64,000 nucleotides of DNA from Isochrysis galbana (GCA_018136815.1 CM030934.1:4537587-4601586); one strand, 5' to 3'; shown: positions 53,101 to 62,266, counted from the first letter of the stretch. Notes: generated by a model from the letters alone, not told the origin. Translations and numbers: made by a program.

Positions 53101-53295
53101 GCCTACATCTACGACGAGAGTCGCTATACAAAGAACTTTGACTGTGTCTTCAAGCTGATGCCTGCGCGCCCGCACCGACGGAAACGGAAAGGACGGGGTA
53201 AACTGGAACAAGAACGCGAGCCGACATCTCAAGCTCCAGAGAGCCTCAAACAGTCGGAAGCTGTGAAAGCTGCTGTTGAAGCTGTCATGGTTTGA
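50111..53295 (+). CDS. Pentameric ligand-gated ion channel (Cys-loop superfamily fold, without the cysteines) with a very long C-terminal tail
   Basis: Residue numbers count from codon 50245. The extracellular ligand-binding domain (about 1-280) has strands such as VRVRLFVKRLIAIDLKQQQF and VKLECSW, a charged insert (AEERKLRGEAEEKKLHGEAE), and the family signature YAKSFRGTFQSNFDLHHFPF then DEQDL. Both Cys-loop cysteines are missing. TM1 (about 283-305) contains YWLVSVVAPLFFLTSIMCTS, TM2 (about 316-336) RSGITLTALLAMVAFQPSIA, then LPEELSYMTFLDRYI, TM3 (about 348-372) and, after a loop of only ~35 residues, TM4 (about 405-432; YYLTTLFFWVGLHLVLLGVI). Some 585 residues follow TM4, Lys/Glu/Gln-rich near 740-830, ending in a Lys/Arg-rich stretch. 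The frame has no ATG at its start. A 47-bp intron (50183-50229, GTCCGA...GAAG) joining ATG 50111 (MSSDAQPPPPPFNG) in phase would solve this but is unproven, and a homopolymer error in the C run is the alternative. No signal peptide is visible. Confidence 0.88.
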
Positions 53296-53426
53296 AAGTC
53301 CTCTTCAGACGAGGGCGAAAGTTGAGAACCCCTTACCTTTCCGAAAGGCTCTCTCTTTCGTTTTCAGTCCTCGACGCCTGCACCTCAAACCCGTTCCCGC
53401 CGTCCAACCTCCGCTTGGGCTTGTAG

Positions 53427-54035
53427 ACAAGGTTCACCCAAGTAAAGAGCGCGGGCGAGCAGGCCATCCTTGTCCCAGAAGGTGGTGGCATGTGGGGCCA
53501 CGCACTGGCGGCCGTCATAGCGACCGCAATGGTAAGCCACCCAGCCAGACTGCTGCGGAAGGCCTAACGCAATATGCCACCTCCGCTCACGTGCACCGGC
53601 CTCCCCGTAGGGCATGGTTCGGCTCCCACATGGCTCGATGGTCAACCGCTTCGAGGCGAGCGGCGTCATTGCGTCGGCCACCGACTGGATGGAGCAAGGT
53701 GCGCGCCCCAGCTCGTCGTTTGCGCTGCCCTCTGGTCGCGCCGGTGCACACTCCCATTGTCTCCACCCTTGGCTCGTGCATGTAGGCAACCTCCTTGAGG
53801 CGGTGCGCGATTTGCGCCGGCTTCAAGGACAACCGGCGCTTGCGTGTGAGGGCTGGCTCGAATCGACCGAGCGCCGCCTCCTCAACGAGCAGGTAGTGCC
53901 TTGCCCCGCGTCTGGCTCGCCATCTGTTCGCCCCCGCCCGTGCTCGGACTAGCTAACGCCAGGCACCGCTTGCTGCCGCAGGTGCGCGCCGCAATGCAGG
54001 CAGAGGTGGACATCGCTTTGGCCGCCATGTGTTGA
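53427..54035 (+). CDS. Mitofilin/MIC60 C-terminal module (four exons, N-terminal part not found)
   Basis: MIC60 is the core of the MICOS complex at cristae junctions. Exons 53427-53531, 53611-53698, 53786-53892 and 53982-54035 splice with consistent phases into 117 residues. They start TRFTQVKSAGEQAILVPEGG, continue GMWGHALAAVIATA, then WMEQGNLLEAVRDLRRLQGQ and GWLESTERRLLNEQVRAAMQ, and end DIALAAMC. This is the conserved mitofilin end ('RF..V...A..VP..GG', 'GdL..A...L..LkG', 'W...aR..LE..Q'). The acceptor at 53426 (CTTGTAG) has an in-frame stop behind it, so an upstream exon is required, yet only 131 bases separate it from the stop of the ion channel. The transmembrane and coiled-coil parts of MIC60 are not visible in the window. 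It is a truncated copy, or its 5' exons lie far upstream. Confidence 0.75.
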
Positions 54036-55251
54036 GAGGGTTTGCCAACACGGCCTTCTCGCGTCTGCCGCACCCGGTTGGCGCCCTCTTGCGCAAGCCT
54101 CGCTCTCGGGCTCCGGTTTGCCCTCGCGTCAGCCCCGTGGAACCAGAGGTTGCAGGGTGCTGGGGTGCAGTACTCCGGTAAGCCGCATGTGACCCTCTGC
54201 TGGCGCCAGCAGAGCCGACGCCACCGCGTGTCCCGCCGAGCCCAAGGTGCCCCACGTGCCCGAGGTTGGCTCGCGGCATAGAGCGACGGCGCAATGATTC
54301 TTTCCGGCGGCGTCATTGGTGTGGGAGCGTGCGCATTGGGCCACGGTCTAACAGGCCACGGCCGAATCCGACGAAATGAAGACAGCGTGCGCAAAATGTC
54401 CGGACGAGGCCTACAGGTTGGCGCTTGTGCTGGCGCCGTCATGCGAGAGGCGCAAGCAAGCTCTGGGATGCGAAAGGAGGGCATTTATTGCTTTCGCGGC
54501 GGCTTCAAGGCACGTACTTCTCCATCACAGGCCTTGCGCGTACCACATCGACGCGGCCCATTCGGTGCCACTGCGAGGTCAAACAGGAGGGGCTCTCGAT
54601 TCTATGACATGTTGGGTGTAGCGAGCCAGCGCCCTGCCGGCGAGGTCTGGGGCCCCATGCCTTTGCACTCCGTGACGGTGACCTTTTCGACGCGGTGGCC
54701 GTGGAGGCTCTCCTAGTCTCGCCGAATGGAGGTCTGCGTCCCCGGCGCGAGGTTGACAAGCGCATATTGATATTGTGCGCCGTGTGCCGTGTGGTCCCAT
54801 CGCCAAGTGAAACAGAGTTCCAGAATTACATACTCCCGTGTAGTCTAGACAAAAATCGATTATTGACTTCACTCCTTATTGCTATCACTGCGCCATGCCC
54901 GCTGTGAAGAGTCATTCCTGAGGTGTGTGGCTGTCGAATCTGAATTATTCTGTTCACCTCGTGGAAAAATGGTGCCAGGAGAAGACGCGGGCGGTCCACG
55001 GGTAGCCCGGTCACTCACGCATTTTTAATTGACTACTATTTCCATCTTCCACATCCCTTGCACGGCATCAAGATGGGTTGGCTTGCTGGCTGTGCAGTGC
55101 ACGGCCAGCCATCTGCTCTCGATCACCGCGCCAGCTGCATCGAAACGCCGCAGCCGCAGCTTGGTAGCTTGGTCATGCGCTTGTTCAAATAAATCGGGAG
55201 CGCCCACCTTGCTGCAGACCGTACATCGGGTCGGATTACGAGGCGACCGAA
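54036..55251. other. Intergenic, no gene seen
   Basis: Several overlapping frames of about 60-200 codons on both strands have Arg/Ala/Pro-rich composition without domain signals or consistent splice partners. I call none of them. Confidence 0.4.
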
Positions 55252-55697
55252 TCACTCCGAGAGGGGAGGATAAGCCTCAACAGCGGGCAGGAGGCCCGCT
55301 TCTGCAGGAGGAGGGGCCTTGGGCCCCTTTGGCGGGCCCGGCGCGGGACGCGTCGACTTAGACTCTTCACCTGACGGATCCGAGGTTACCACTACCTCAG
55401 ATGGGAACAGAGGGGACGGAAGGGAAGCGGCGAGAGGCGCGGCGGAAGTTGGGGGGTGGCCAATGACGGGCTGGACCACCTCCTCAGCAGAGAAAGGAGG
55501 GAGGACGGGCTTGGGCGAGGGCGAGCGCGACGACGGAGCGGACATGGCTGGGCGGGTCGGGATGGATAGGCTGAGGCTGAGGCTGAGGGAGTGGTGAGGT
55601 TTGGTATTGAGGTAGTGTTGAGAACGAGGGACGAGAACGGGAACGAGAACGAGAGCGAGAGCGACGAACGAGGAACGACAGACGACAGACGGCCAGA
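55252..55697 (-). mobile_element. Retroelement-like 5' end, family A, best-preserved ORF
   Basis: Minus-strand ATG at 55545 opens a 97-residue Pro/Ser-rich frame: MSAPSSRSPSPKPVLPPFSA, EEVVQPVIGHPPTSAAP, then DPSGEESKSTRPAPGPPKGP, ending at 55252. The leader with CTCGTTCTCGTTCCCGTTC and the region 55372-55485 are nearly identical to 35608-35722, so the two copies are recent. Homology to that locus stops at about 55697 and resumes at about 57005. Confidence 0.65.
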
Positions 55698-55767
55698 GGT
55701 GGATTGCCTTCATTTGGTCTCCTTTCCCTCCGGTTTCTTCCCCCTCCCCCAAGGCCGTGATAACCAA

Positions 55768-56648
55768 TCAGTCATCAGATCTGCAGGTGTTTGAATTTGA
55801 GGCCGTCGACGAGATTGTCGCATTCGTATCGCCTGTAGGAGCGAACGACTTTCCGTATCCCATAAACATACAGAGGTTAGAATGAGCATCCACGATGCAT
55901 GAGATGAACGCCACGACGATGGCGGCGACCACGGTGGCGACGACCACCGCGAGGGCAATCAAAAGTCGTTTCGATGGCGCCGAAGACCCTCGAGACGGGG
56001 CGCTCTATGCCGAGGCCGAAACTCCCGTCAAGGCGCATCGCGATGAGTTGTCGCCCAGGTGCCTAGCGGGCGGGGCACAAACTCAAGCGCCGCGCTACAA
56101 AAAAAAAGGTTTGGGTGTTGCGTGCTACGCCTACGGCGAATTTCCGAGATCGGCCGACTCATTGGGAAGACGCTCCGGCGCCGCTTGCGCCGGCAGAGCC
56201 TCCGTCGCTCACCGCCGCGGCAGACCGCTCGGAGTCCCCTTCCGGCTGCCATCCTGTGCGGAGTGCGGCGACGTCGCGCGGGCGGGTGGATCCCCGGGGC
56301 GCGCCGAAGCGAGAGAAGCGAAAGCGCACGTCGAAGCGAGAGTCGACGAGGTAGTCCCGCCAGGTGCCTTCGATCGCGCCCTCGGCCATGGCGCGCGTCC
56401 ACACCTCGGGGCCTGCATACTCGTCGTGCCTTCCGCTGAGCGGTTCTCGGTCGCCGTCGAACGACTGGCCGATCAGCCCGTGCGGCCATGCGCTGAGCTC
56501 GTCTTCGGGCGCGCGCGGGCGCATCTGCAGGTCGAGTCGCTTGTTGGGTCCGTCGATCCGGTCGTAGACGTAGTTGGACGCGACGCGCACGACCCACTCC
56601 GGCAGGAGCAGCGTCATGGACGAGTACTGGGTGTCTCGCTGGGCGAAC
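55768..56648 (-). CDS. 5'-truncated membrane protein with a PHGLIGQ-containing domain (two exons)
   Basis: Exon A (56648-56213) and exon B (56004-55768) join in phase 0 across a GTGAGC...GGCATAG intron. Exon A reads LPEWVVRVASNYVYDRIDGP, then PHGLIGQSFDGDREPLSGR, WTRAMAEGAIEGTWRDYLVD and RFRFSRFG. I recognise this as a recurring protist-type pattern but cannot attach a family name. Exon B carries one strong transmembrane helix (LLIALAVVVATVVAAIVVAF) and a 40-residue Ser/Asn/Thr-rich tail ending CRSDD. The layout suggests a type I membrane protein whose folded domain lies outside. The upstream edge is a splice acceptor (CTTCAG at 56649-56651), so 5' exons are missing. What lies upstream is a poly-C run and repeats. 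The piece sits inside an otherwise continuous repeat. Confidence 0.6.
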
Positions 56649-56681
56649 CTGAAGGCGAGGGTGGGGCGGAGTGGCATGTCA

Positions 56682-56699
56682 CGAATGCATTCGTGACGA
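56682..56699. repeat. Perfect 18-bp palindrome TCACGAATGCATTCGTGA
   Basis: Self-complementary over its full length, just upstream of the truncated membrane-protein exon, followed by a C run at 56812-56826. Confidence 0.85.
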
Positions 56700-56859
56700 C
56701 GTGACGCGCGGGCCGGCGTGACAGCGCAAGCCGGCAAGCCGGGGGAGAGCCTCGCCCGGCATGCTCTCTCGCTCGCTCCTCGCTCCTCGCTCCTCGCCCC
56801 CCCGCGCTCCCCCCCCCCCCCCCCCCGCGCCCCCCCCCCTTTATCCCGCTGGCTCCCGC

Positions 56860-57000
56860 CCAAATATGTACCGGCGCCCGGGCCCATGCCACCCAAATAT
56901 GTAGTAAATGTGTCGACATATCAGTTTGCCAGAATCGTACCCAAATATGTAGTACGATATGTACATATTATGGCCTACCCCTACAAATGAAGGCAAACGA
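56860..57000. repeat. AAATATGTA cluster
   Basis: CCCAAATATGTA occurs at about 56868, 56892 and 56939, with GTACATATTATGG at 56961. It is related to the arms of the 10365-10812 foldback. AAATGAAGGCAAACGACC follows at 56984, as at 48772. Confidence 0.7.
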
Positions 57001-57004
57001 CCTA

Positions 57005-57065
57005 GGGGCCGCTGGACCGACGAGATGACACTACACTCACGTCAACACTCTCCACACTAACTAAC
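57005..57065 (-). repeat. Outer end of the family-A copy (continuation of 55252-55697)
   Basis: GGCCGCTGGACCGACGAGAT, GACACTACACTCACGTCAAC and ACTCTCCACACTAA match 35947-35996, which there directly adjoin the family-A leader. Confidence 0.7.
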
Positions 57066-57224
57066 GTATGTCGCATTCGCGATGTCTCAGAGGCAAAAAG
57101 AAATAACAGTAAACAGTAAAAAGAACAGAGGAAGAAAGAAGAAGAAAAGTGAAAAAGAAGAGAAAAAAACCCAGAGTATATAGGGCGGTTCTCAGCCCTT
57201 CCCCTCGGCCCTATGGCTACGTAA

Positions 57225-57305
57225 ACTCTCGCGTGGCATAGTGGTTCAACCCACCGCCTCCACCAACCTTTTGCTCTGGGTCGCGAGTTCGAGTCCGGAC
57301 GGAGC
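57225..57305 (+). repeat. tRNA-like head, probably a SINE
   Basis: TGGCATAGTGGTTCAACCC fits a pol III A box (TGGCNNAGTGG), and GCGAGTTCGAGTCCGG fits a B box (GTTCGANTCC) at the normal distance. The T-stem arms GCGAG and CCGGA do not pair and no good acceptor stem forms, so a functional tRNA is unlikely. Confidence 0.55.
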
Positions 57306-57349
57306 GCTCTGCAGTTTGAGCCCCGCTCCTTCTCCTCTCCTCTCCGCTC

Positions 57350-57740
57350 TTCTTCTACAGTTAAATTCCACGCTCTTCTTCTACCGTTAGAAATCCTGCC
57401 TCTTCCTACTGTTGAAATTCCTGTCTTCCTACCGTTAAAATTCTGCACTCCGTCTACCGTTAAAATCCTGCCTCCGTCGCCTTGCCAAGACATTTCCTCT
57501 GCCTTCCTGCCGACTTCCTTGCCAGTTCCTTCCGCCCCGGTTTCCCGCTTGTCTCGAAAAACGGTTTCACCGCATTACGACCAAGCTTAGTGGGGAAACT
57601 CCTCGTCCAGTTCCGTTACCCGAAAATCTCGTTCATCTCGTCGGGCCATCAAGGCCATCTCGTTCATCTCGTCGGGCCATCAAGGCCATCTCGTTCATCT
57701 CGTCGTCGGGCCATCAGGCCATCTCGTTACATCTCGTTCA
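57350..57740. repeat. Two short tandem repeats downstream of the SINE head
   Basis: 57355-57475 holds about five units of TTCTACCGTTAAAATCCTGCCTC-type, each ~28-32 bp. 57630-57735 holds three to four units of CTCGTTCATCTCGTCGGGCC plus ATCAAGGCCAT (31 bp). Confidence 0.8.
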
Positions 57741-58259
57741 CCTCGTTACAATCCAAGCTGCGGCTTTGATTTCCACAACGTATCCTTATCACTTATCACG
57801 GAACGCACAGGAACCTGCTGACAGACCGAACAAGGAAGAGAATGCCGACAAGAGAGCGACGGGGCGACGGACGATCCGACGGGGGCGACAGTTACGCACA
57901 GGAATAAGGAGGGAATCTTTCGAAAACCCTTAAGTGAGTTGATGAAGACCGAAGTAAGACAGCGCCACGATATAATCCAACGGCCAACACCTGAGGGGGA
58001 ATCAGGGTCACACATGGGGGCGGTTCCTTGCACCGGCGATACCTGAACGCGCGACTTAGCCTAAAAACGCGGGGAGCACGCAAGGAGGTCAGCAAGGTGA
58101 GGAGCAAGCAGGCGACAAGGGAGGCGACAAAGGAGGCGAGGGCAACAAGTAAAAAGGGCGAATGGACGAATGTAGGACCCTGCGACGGTGACTAGTGGCT
58201 AGCCTGCAAGGAGGGAACATAGAAATAGAAACGCAAACAACTTCTAAAACAAAAAGGTC
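57741..58259. other. Intergenic, no gene seen
   Basis: Small repeats such as GGAGGCGAC near 58110-58140. No coding support. Confidence 0.4.
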
Positions 58260-58456
58260 GATCGCGGATGCGACATATACATATACAGAGCGCGTGTGCT
58301 ACCGCGGTCTGGTTCGTGCCTAGCATTAGGGTGCCTTTGTCGTTATACCCATTACCAATAGAATACCCTATAGATCTCGTGACAAAACCTCAATCTCAAT
58401 CTTGACTTAGTGAATTTTCACCCTTAGAAGTTAAAAGCCCTGTTTGACCGCCCTAG
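58260..58456 (-). repeat. Element end shared with 44066-44140 and 45285-45345
   Basis: On the minus strand: CTAGGGCGGTCAAACAGGGC, TTTTAACTTCTAAGGGTGAA, then TGAGATTGAGGTTTTGTCACGAG, GGGTATTCTATTGG and TAATGGGTATA. This links the GACCGCCCTAG end and the interior of the 44-46 kb foldback to one family. Confidence 0.65.
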
Positions 58457-58853
58457 CCCTAACCCTAACCATGTGGCTGCACGGTAATCGCATCATCTAG
58501 GATAGATGCGGCATGTGAATCACTAGAAAACGGACAAATTTTTATAGATGTAGCCAATAGAAAAGCGTCTCGTGCAAGAAGCCCCAGTCTTTACCTACCC
58601 ACCTGCCCAGTAGGATACGCGGTGTACTTTACGGTTTTGTAGCCTGCATGCATGCTCGCTCGTCTCTCGTGGCTCGTGGCATGTGTGCTGGCTTCCTTCA
58701 ACGGACTAAAATAGCGCAGAGGCCCCCGCGGGCCCTCTCCTCTCTCTCCTCTCTTTCTCTCTCTTTACATAGAAAGTATCTGAAATAATCACAAGGTCTC
58801 TCCGTCTCTCTCTCTCGCTCCGATTCCGTAAGCGACGTGGACCGTCTGTCGCG
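58457..58853. other. Upstream region of the PUM3 gene
   Basis: CCCTAACCCTAACC at 58457-58468 is a two-unit telomere-like word. 58735-58830 is CT-rich, as expected near the start of transcription. No motif certain. Confidence 0.4.
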
Positions 58854-60998
58854 ATGGCGCGCCGCAAGCCGTCCCCCGCGCCCGCTGCCGGCTCGACGTA
58901 CAACCGCGCGGCGAGGCGCGCATGGCGCAAGCAGAAGAAGGCGATCGCGTCTAGCGACAACCCCGAGAATGTGCCCGAAGCTCGCGACAACCCACTCTTT
59001 GGGGACCGTAAGCGGCAGAGAGAAGAAGGCAGTGAGCCGAGCGAGAAGAAGGCCAAGCCGCAGAAGAAGAAGGCGCGGCCGGAAGTGATGAAGCAAGACC
59101 CGGCCGCGGCGCTCGCACGCCAGTCTAAGGCGGCAGCCAAGACCCGCCGCCTCGCCACCGGCGCTACCAAGAAGGCGGGTGGGCGCGATACCAAGCGCGG
59201 TAAGCTAGCAGCCGGTAGCAAGGCCGCAGGCGAAAAGGCAGGTGCTTCGACCCCCAAGAACACGCGCCGCCACGGCGACGAGGTGGATGTTGCGCTAAAG
59301 GCATGGGAGAAACTTCGCCAAGAGAGGACTCCGCCCGAGGAGCGCACGCGGCTGATCGACGAGGTGCTCGAGACGTTCGAGGGTAAGATTGTGCAAGTGC
59401 TACAAAAACATGACGCCGCTCGTGTCTTGCAGACTTGCTACCGTCTTGGAACAGAGGTACAACGAGAGGAGCTCATGCGTGGCCTGGGAACCTCGGTAGT
59501 TGCCGTCGCTCTCTCTCACTATGGCCACTTCTTCCTTCTCGCTATTCTGCGCCATGGCCCGCCAGCCCACCGGCAGATTTTGCTCTCACAGCTCACTGGC
59601 CATGTGCGTGAACTGGTGGTGCATGCTGAGGGCTCGGCTGTACTCCAGCTCGCTTACTCATCGGTTGCGACGCCAGCTCAGCGCGCAACTCTCTATCGCG
59701 AGCTGTGGGGTAAGGAGTACGCGTTGCTCGGCTCCGGCAAGGGTCACACCACGCTAGCCTCGCTTTTTGAAGCTGAGCCGACCGCAAAAGCACGAGTCAT
59801 GCGCCAACTCGAGATCCTCCTCTCCAAGGCGGCACAAAAGGGGCTGGCGATGACGACCATCGTCCAACGGGGGCTGGCCGATCTTCTCGACTTCGGCGAG
59901 GACGCCCAGCGAGTGCTGCTCGCATCAACGCTCAGTGGTGCTGCGGCACACATCATGCACGAGCGCGATGGTGCGCGCATCGCATGCGCTTGCTTGCGTT
60001 ACGGCTCCCCTAAGGATCGAAAGGGGCTGCTGAAGAGCCTCAAAGGGTACGTCGGTGCGACCGCTACACACGCAAACGGCACACTTGTCCTTTGTGCCGC
60101 GCTCGAGACCGTCGACGACACGGTGCTCCTCAAAAAGACGCTTCTATCTGAGATGATCGACCAACTGGCTTCTCTTGCCTCTCACCCACATGGCTCGCTG
60201 CCTTTGCTTGCTGTACTCGCTCCACGCGCCCCGAGATACTTTTCTCCGGAGCAGCTGCGAGTGCTGGGTGCGGATGCAGCAGCTGGCAGCTCGAAGAAGG
60301 AACCGGCCGTGCGGCGAGGCGAACTGCTAGGAACGCTTTTACCGCCCCTTCTGCGGCTGGTGGAGGCGGCGTCGGTACAGCTCGCACGCTCGCCCCACGG
60401 CGGCGGCGTGGTGTATGAGACGTTAGCCGCAGGGGTTGAGCGCGATGCTGCAGCAGCCTCTCCAGCACTGAGTGCTCTTGCCGCTGCTGCCACCGTGGAG
60501 GCAGATGGCGAGGACGATGCCGACGAGGACGCCCAGTGGGCACACCTTCCTCTCATCCTTCACCCATATGGAGGCAGGCTACTGAAGCGGCTTGTGCAGG
60601 GGGTGACCGGTTTTGCTGAGGCTCTTCTTTCTGAGCTCTTGGGCTCACTGAGCACTTGGGCAACACGGGGTGGTGGATGGACAGTTTTGGCCTTGCTCGA
60701 GCACGGAAAGACCGGTGGAGCAGTGAAGAAAGAGCTCACTGGGTCCTTAGCCAAGGCCATTGCGAAGAGCGGGGCGCCCGGGTGTCGTTCGTTGGCCGCG
60801 GCCCTTGGTGTCTTAGCTCATGGTTCTGCGAACACCTCCGTTCCCACACCTACTCCTGCTACAAAGAAGCGTACGCTTGCATCGGGTGTGAGCAAACCTG
60901 CCTCGTCGGCGAAAGCAGCAAAATCACCTTCCGTGACGCCGCCCGCAGGCGCAAAGTCGATTGGCGGCAAGAAAGCAAAGAAGCATGTCGAGGTTTGA
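58854..60998 (+). CDS. PUM3/PUF6-like nucleolar Pumilio-repeat protein, intronless
   Basis: Relatives (human PUM3, yeast Puf6, Arabidopsis APUM24) bind structured RNA and act in pre-rRNA processing and 60S assembly in the nucleolus. ATG 58854 gives 714 residues. Residues 1-150 are Lys/Arg/Ala-rich with nuclear-localisation-like patches (EKKAKPQKKKARP). The Pumilio-type repeats start near residue 150 (EVDVALKAWEKLRQERTPPE, RLIDEVLETFEGKIVQVLQK, DAARVLQTCYRLGTEVQREE) and include SHYGHFFLLAILRHG, AEGSAVLQLAYSS and ATHANGTLVLCAALETVDDT. The CPL-type C-terminal region follows (LVEAASVQLARSPHGGGVVY, LILHPYGGRLLKRLVQG). An Ala/Lys/Ser-rich tail ends KKAKKHVEV. The leader is CT-rich. Identity is strong at family level. 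Confidence 0.9.
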   Translation: MARRKPSPAPAAGSTYNRAARRAWRKQKKAIASSDNPENVPEARDNPLFGDRKRQREEGSEPSEKKAKPQKKKARPEVMKQDPAAALARQSKAAAKTRRLATGATKKAGGRDTKRGKLAAGSKAAGEKAGASTPKNTRRHGDEVDVALKAWEKLRQERTPPEERTRLIDEVLETFEGKIVQVLQKHDAARVLQTCYRLGTEVQREELMRGLGTSVVAVALSHYGHFFLLAILRHGPPAHRQILLSQLTGHVRELVVHAEGSAVLQLAYSSVATPAQRATLYRELWGKEYALLGSGKGHTTLASLFEAEPTAKARVMRQLEILLSKAAQKGLAMTTIVQRGLADLLDFGEDAQRVLLASTLSGAAAHIMHERDGARIACACLRYGSPKDRKGLLKSLKGYVGATATHANGTLVLCAALETVDDTVLLKKTLLSEMIDQLASLASHPHGSLPLLAVLAPRAPRYFSPEQLRVLGADAAAGSSKKEPAVRRGELLGTLLPPLLRLVEAASVQLARSPHGGGVVYETLAAGVERDAAAASPALSALAAAATVEADGEDDADEDAQWAHLPLILHPYGGRLLKRLVQGVTGFAEALLSELLGSLSTWATRGGGWTVLALLEHGKTGGAVKKELTGSLAKAIAKSGAPGCRSLAAALGVLAHGSANTSVPTPTPATKKRTLASGVSKPASSAKAAKSPSVTPPAGAKSIGGKKAKKHVEV

Positions 60999-61562
60999 GG
61001 TTGCACTTCGCTAGTCTCACTTTGAATCTAGGCTTTGGCGTTCACTGAAAGGATGACTGAAACGGCTGCTTACACGGTTGCTTACGGCTGTGCGCTTCAC
61101 GTCACCACAACGGGCGTGGAGACGAATCTGCGGTATGCGGTGCGTGTCATGTGTGCTACCCCTTGCGCGTTGTTGCTTTTATGAGTGATGAGGGATGTCT
61201 TCCCGTGTCTCAGATTTACCTATGGCGTTCATTCTTATTACTAGTAGTACATTAAAACATTATCCGGACACATTGGGCAAAAAAAACCATCCTGAAGATT
61301 CAAGTAAGTACCTTCTACTGCTAAAAAGAAAAAGCCCGTTTAAATAATATTTTCTCGCTCGCGCACGTGTCACAGGTCGGTCCAAGTGGCAGGTGGAGGA
61401 GGGGTTGGTCAGAGCGATGGGCCGGCCAGCGTGGGCCGGGGCGTGCATGCTGTGCCCAGCTCTCTAGGAGAGTCCGAGTCTTGGCAGACGACAAATGAGG
61501 TGAATCGTCGTGAATCCCCCCTGCGCCGCCATGTCGTATTCCATACGATGACAGACTTTTAA
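60999..61562. other. 3' flank and fragment of a dispersed repeat
   Basis: CATCCTGAAGATTCAAG near 61290 is an inverted relative of the CTGAATCTTCAG repeat end. Otherwise nothing. Confidence 0.4.
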
Positions 61563-61860
61563 TGTCGCGGGTAAAGGGGGGGCCTTGTACACGTCCCCCT
61601 CGTACGATCCATTTTTAGGTCTTCCCGCGCGACTCCCTCTCCGTCGCCGCGCCCCAGCTCCTTTGTTCCCGTATCAACCCGTATCGGTCCGTCCCCCCTC
61701 CCTTCTCCTCTCCTCTCCCCGGCTCCCTCGCGGAAGCCCTCCCCCTCTCTCCCCTCCCGTTTCTCCCCAAGTGCTTCCTTGAGTTTCCGGCCCCCTTTTG
61801 TCTAGTTCTTTCCCGCGCGTTTCCCTTTCCCCCCCGCGCGCGTGACGTTTTCCCTCTGTG
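61563..61860 (+). mobile_element. Retroelement-like 5' end, family B, second copy
   Basis: GTCGCGGGTAAAGGGGGGGC, CTTGTACACGTCCCCC, TTTTTAGGTCTTCCCGCGCG, then the same C/T-rich leader as 40598-40900 up to GCGCGTGACGTTTTCCCTC. The copy breaks before the ATG of the family and joins minus-strand coding sequence. Confidence 0.7.
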
Positions 61861-62032
61861 TCTTGACTACGCTCTGCGCCTCCGCTGCAGCTCGTATTTC
61901 GTATTTCGAGCTCCAATGTTTGGCGAACGTCTCGGAGCGCCGCACCTCAGCTCGCGCCGCCTGCAGCAGCCCTTGCAACCTCGCAATCTGCTCTGCCTCG
62001 GCCTCGCCCAGAGGGTCGCCCCTCATGGCCAC
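61860..62032 (-). pseudogene. Coiled-coil coding fragment, minus strand
   Basis: Minus-strand frame MRGDPLGEAEAEQIARLQGL, then QAARAEVRRSETFAKHWSSK and YEIRAAAEAQS, has a clear heptad-like pattern. Without start context or downstream sequence it is probably an element ORF1 or host-gene fragment captured next to the family-B leader. Confidence 0.4.
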
Positions 62033-62266
62033 CTCGGGGTGGGGGGCGGGGAGGGCAGGGGAGAGGGCTTGCTACCGGCCGGGCACCACGTTGAGTCTTT
62101 TGGTGAACTTCGACGTCGAAGTAAAATATATTATACTCTTGATACTATGATTACTGGGCGACGGAGCGAGGCGACGGAGCACGCATGCGGGAGGGGAATT
62201 CGTGGCAACGGGGGGGCTCACCCGACGCGAATAAAAAAACGACGAACTTATATTTCTCACGCCCTT

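Noticed and set aside
53882-54484. 200-codon minus-strand frame
   Set aside because: It overlaps the last MIC60 exons in antisense and has no domain signal.
56159-56896. Full 245-codon frame as the N-terminus of the membrane protein
   Set aside because: Its first part crosses a C run and an 18-bp palindrome; protein-like sequence begins only at the acceptor near 56649.
58457-58470. CCCTAACCCTAACC as a telomere remnant
   Set aside because: Only two units inside a dispersed-repeat end; too short to imply a chromosome end or fusion.
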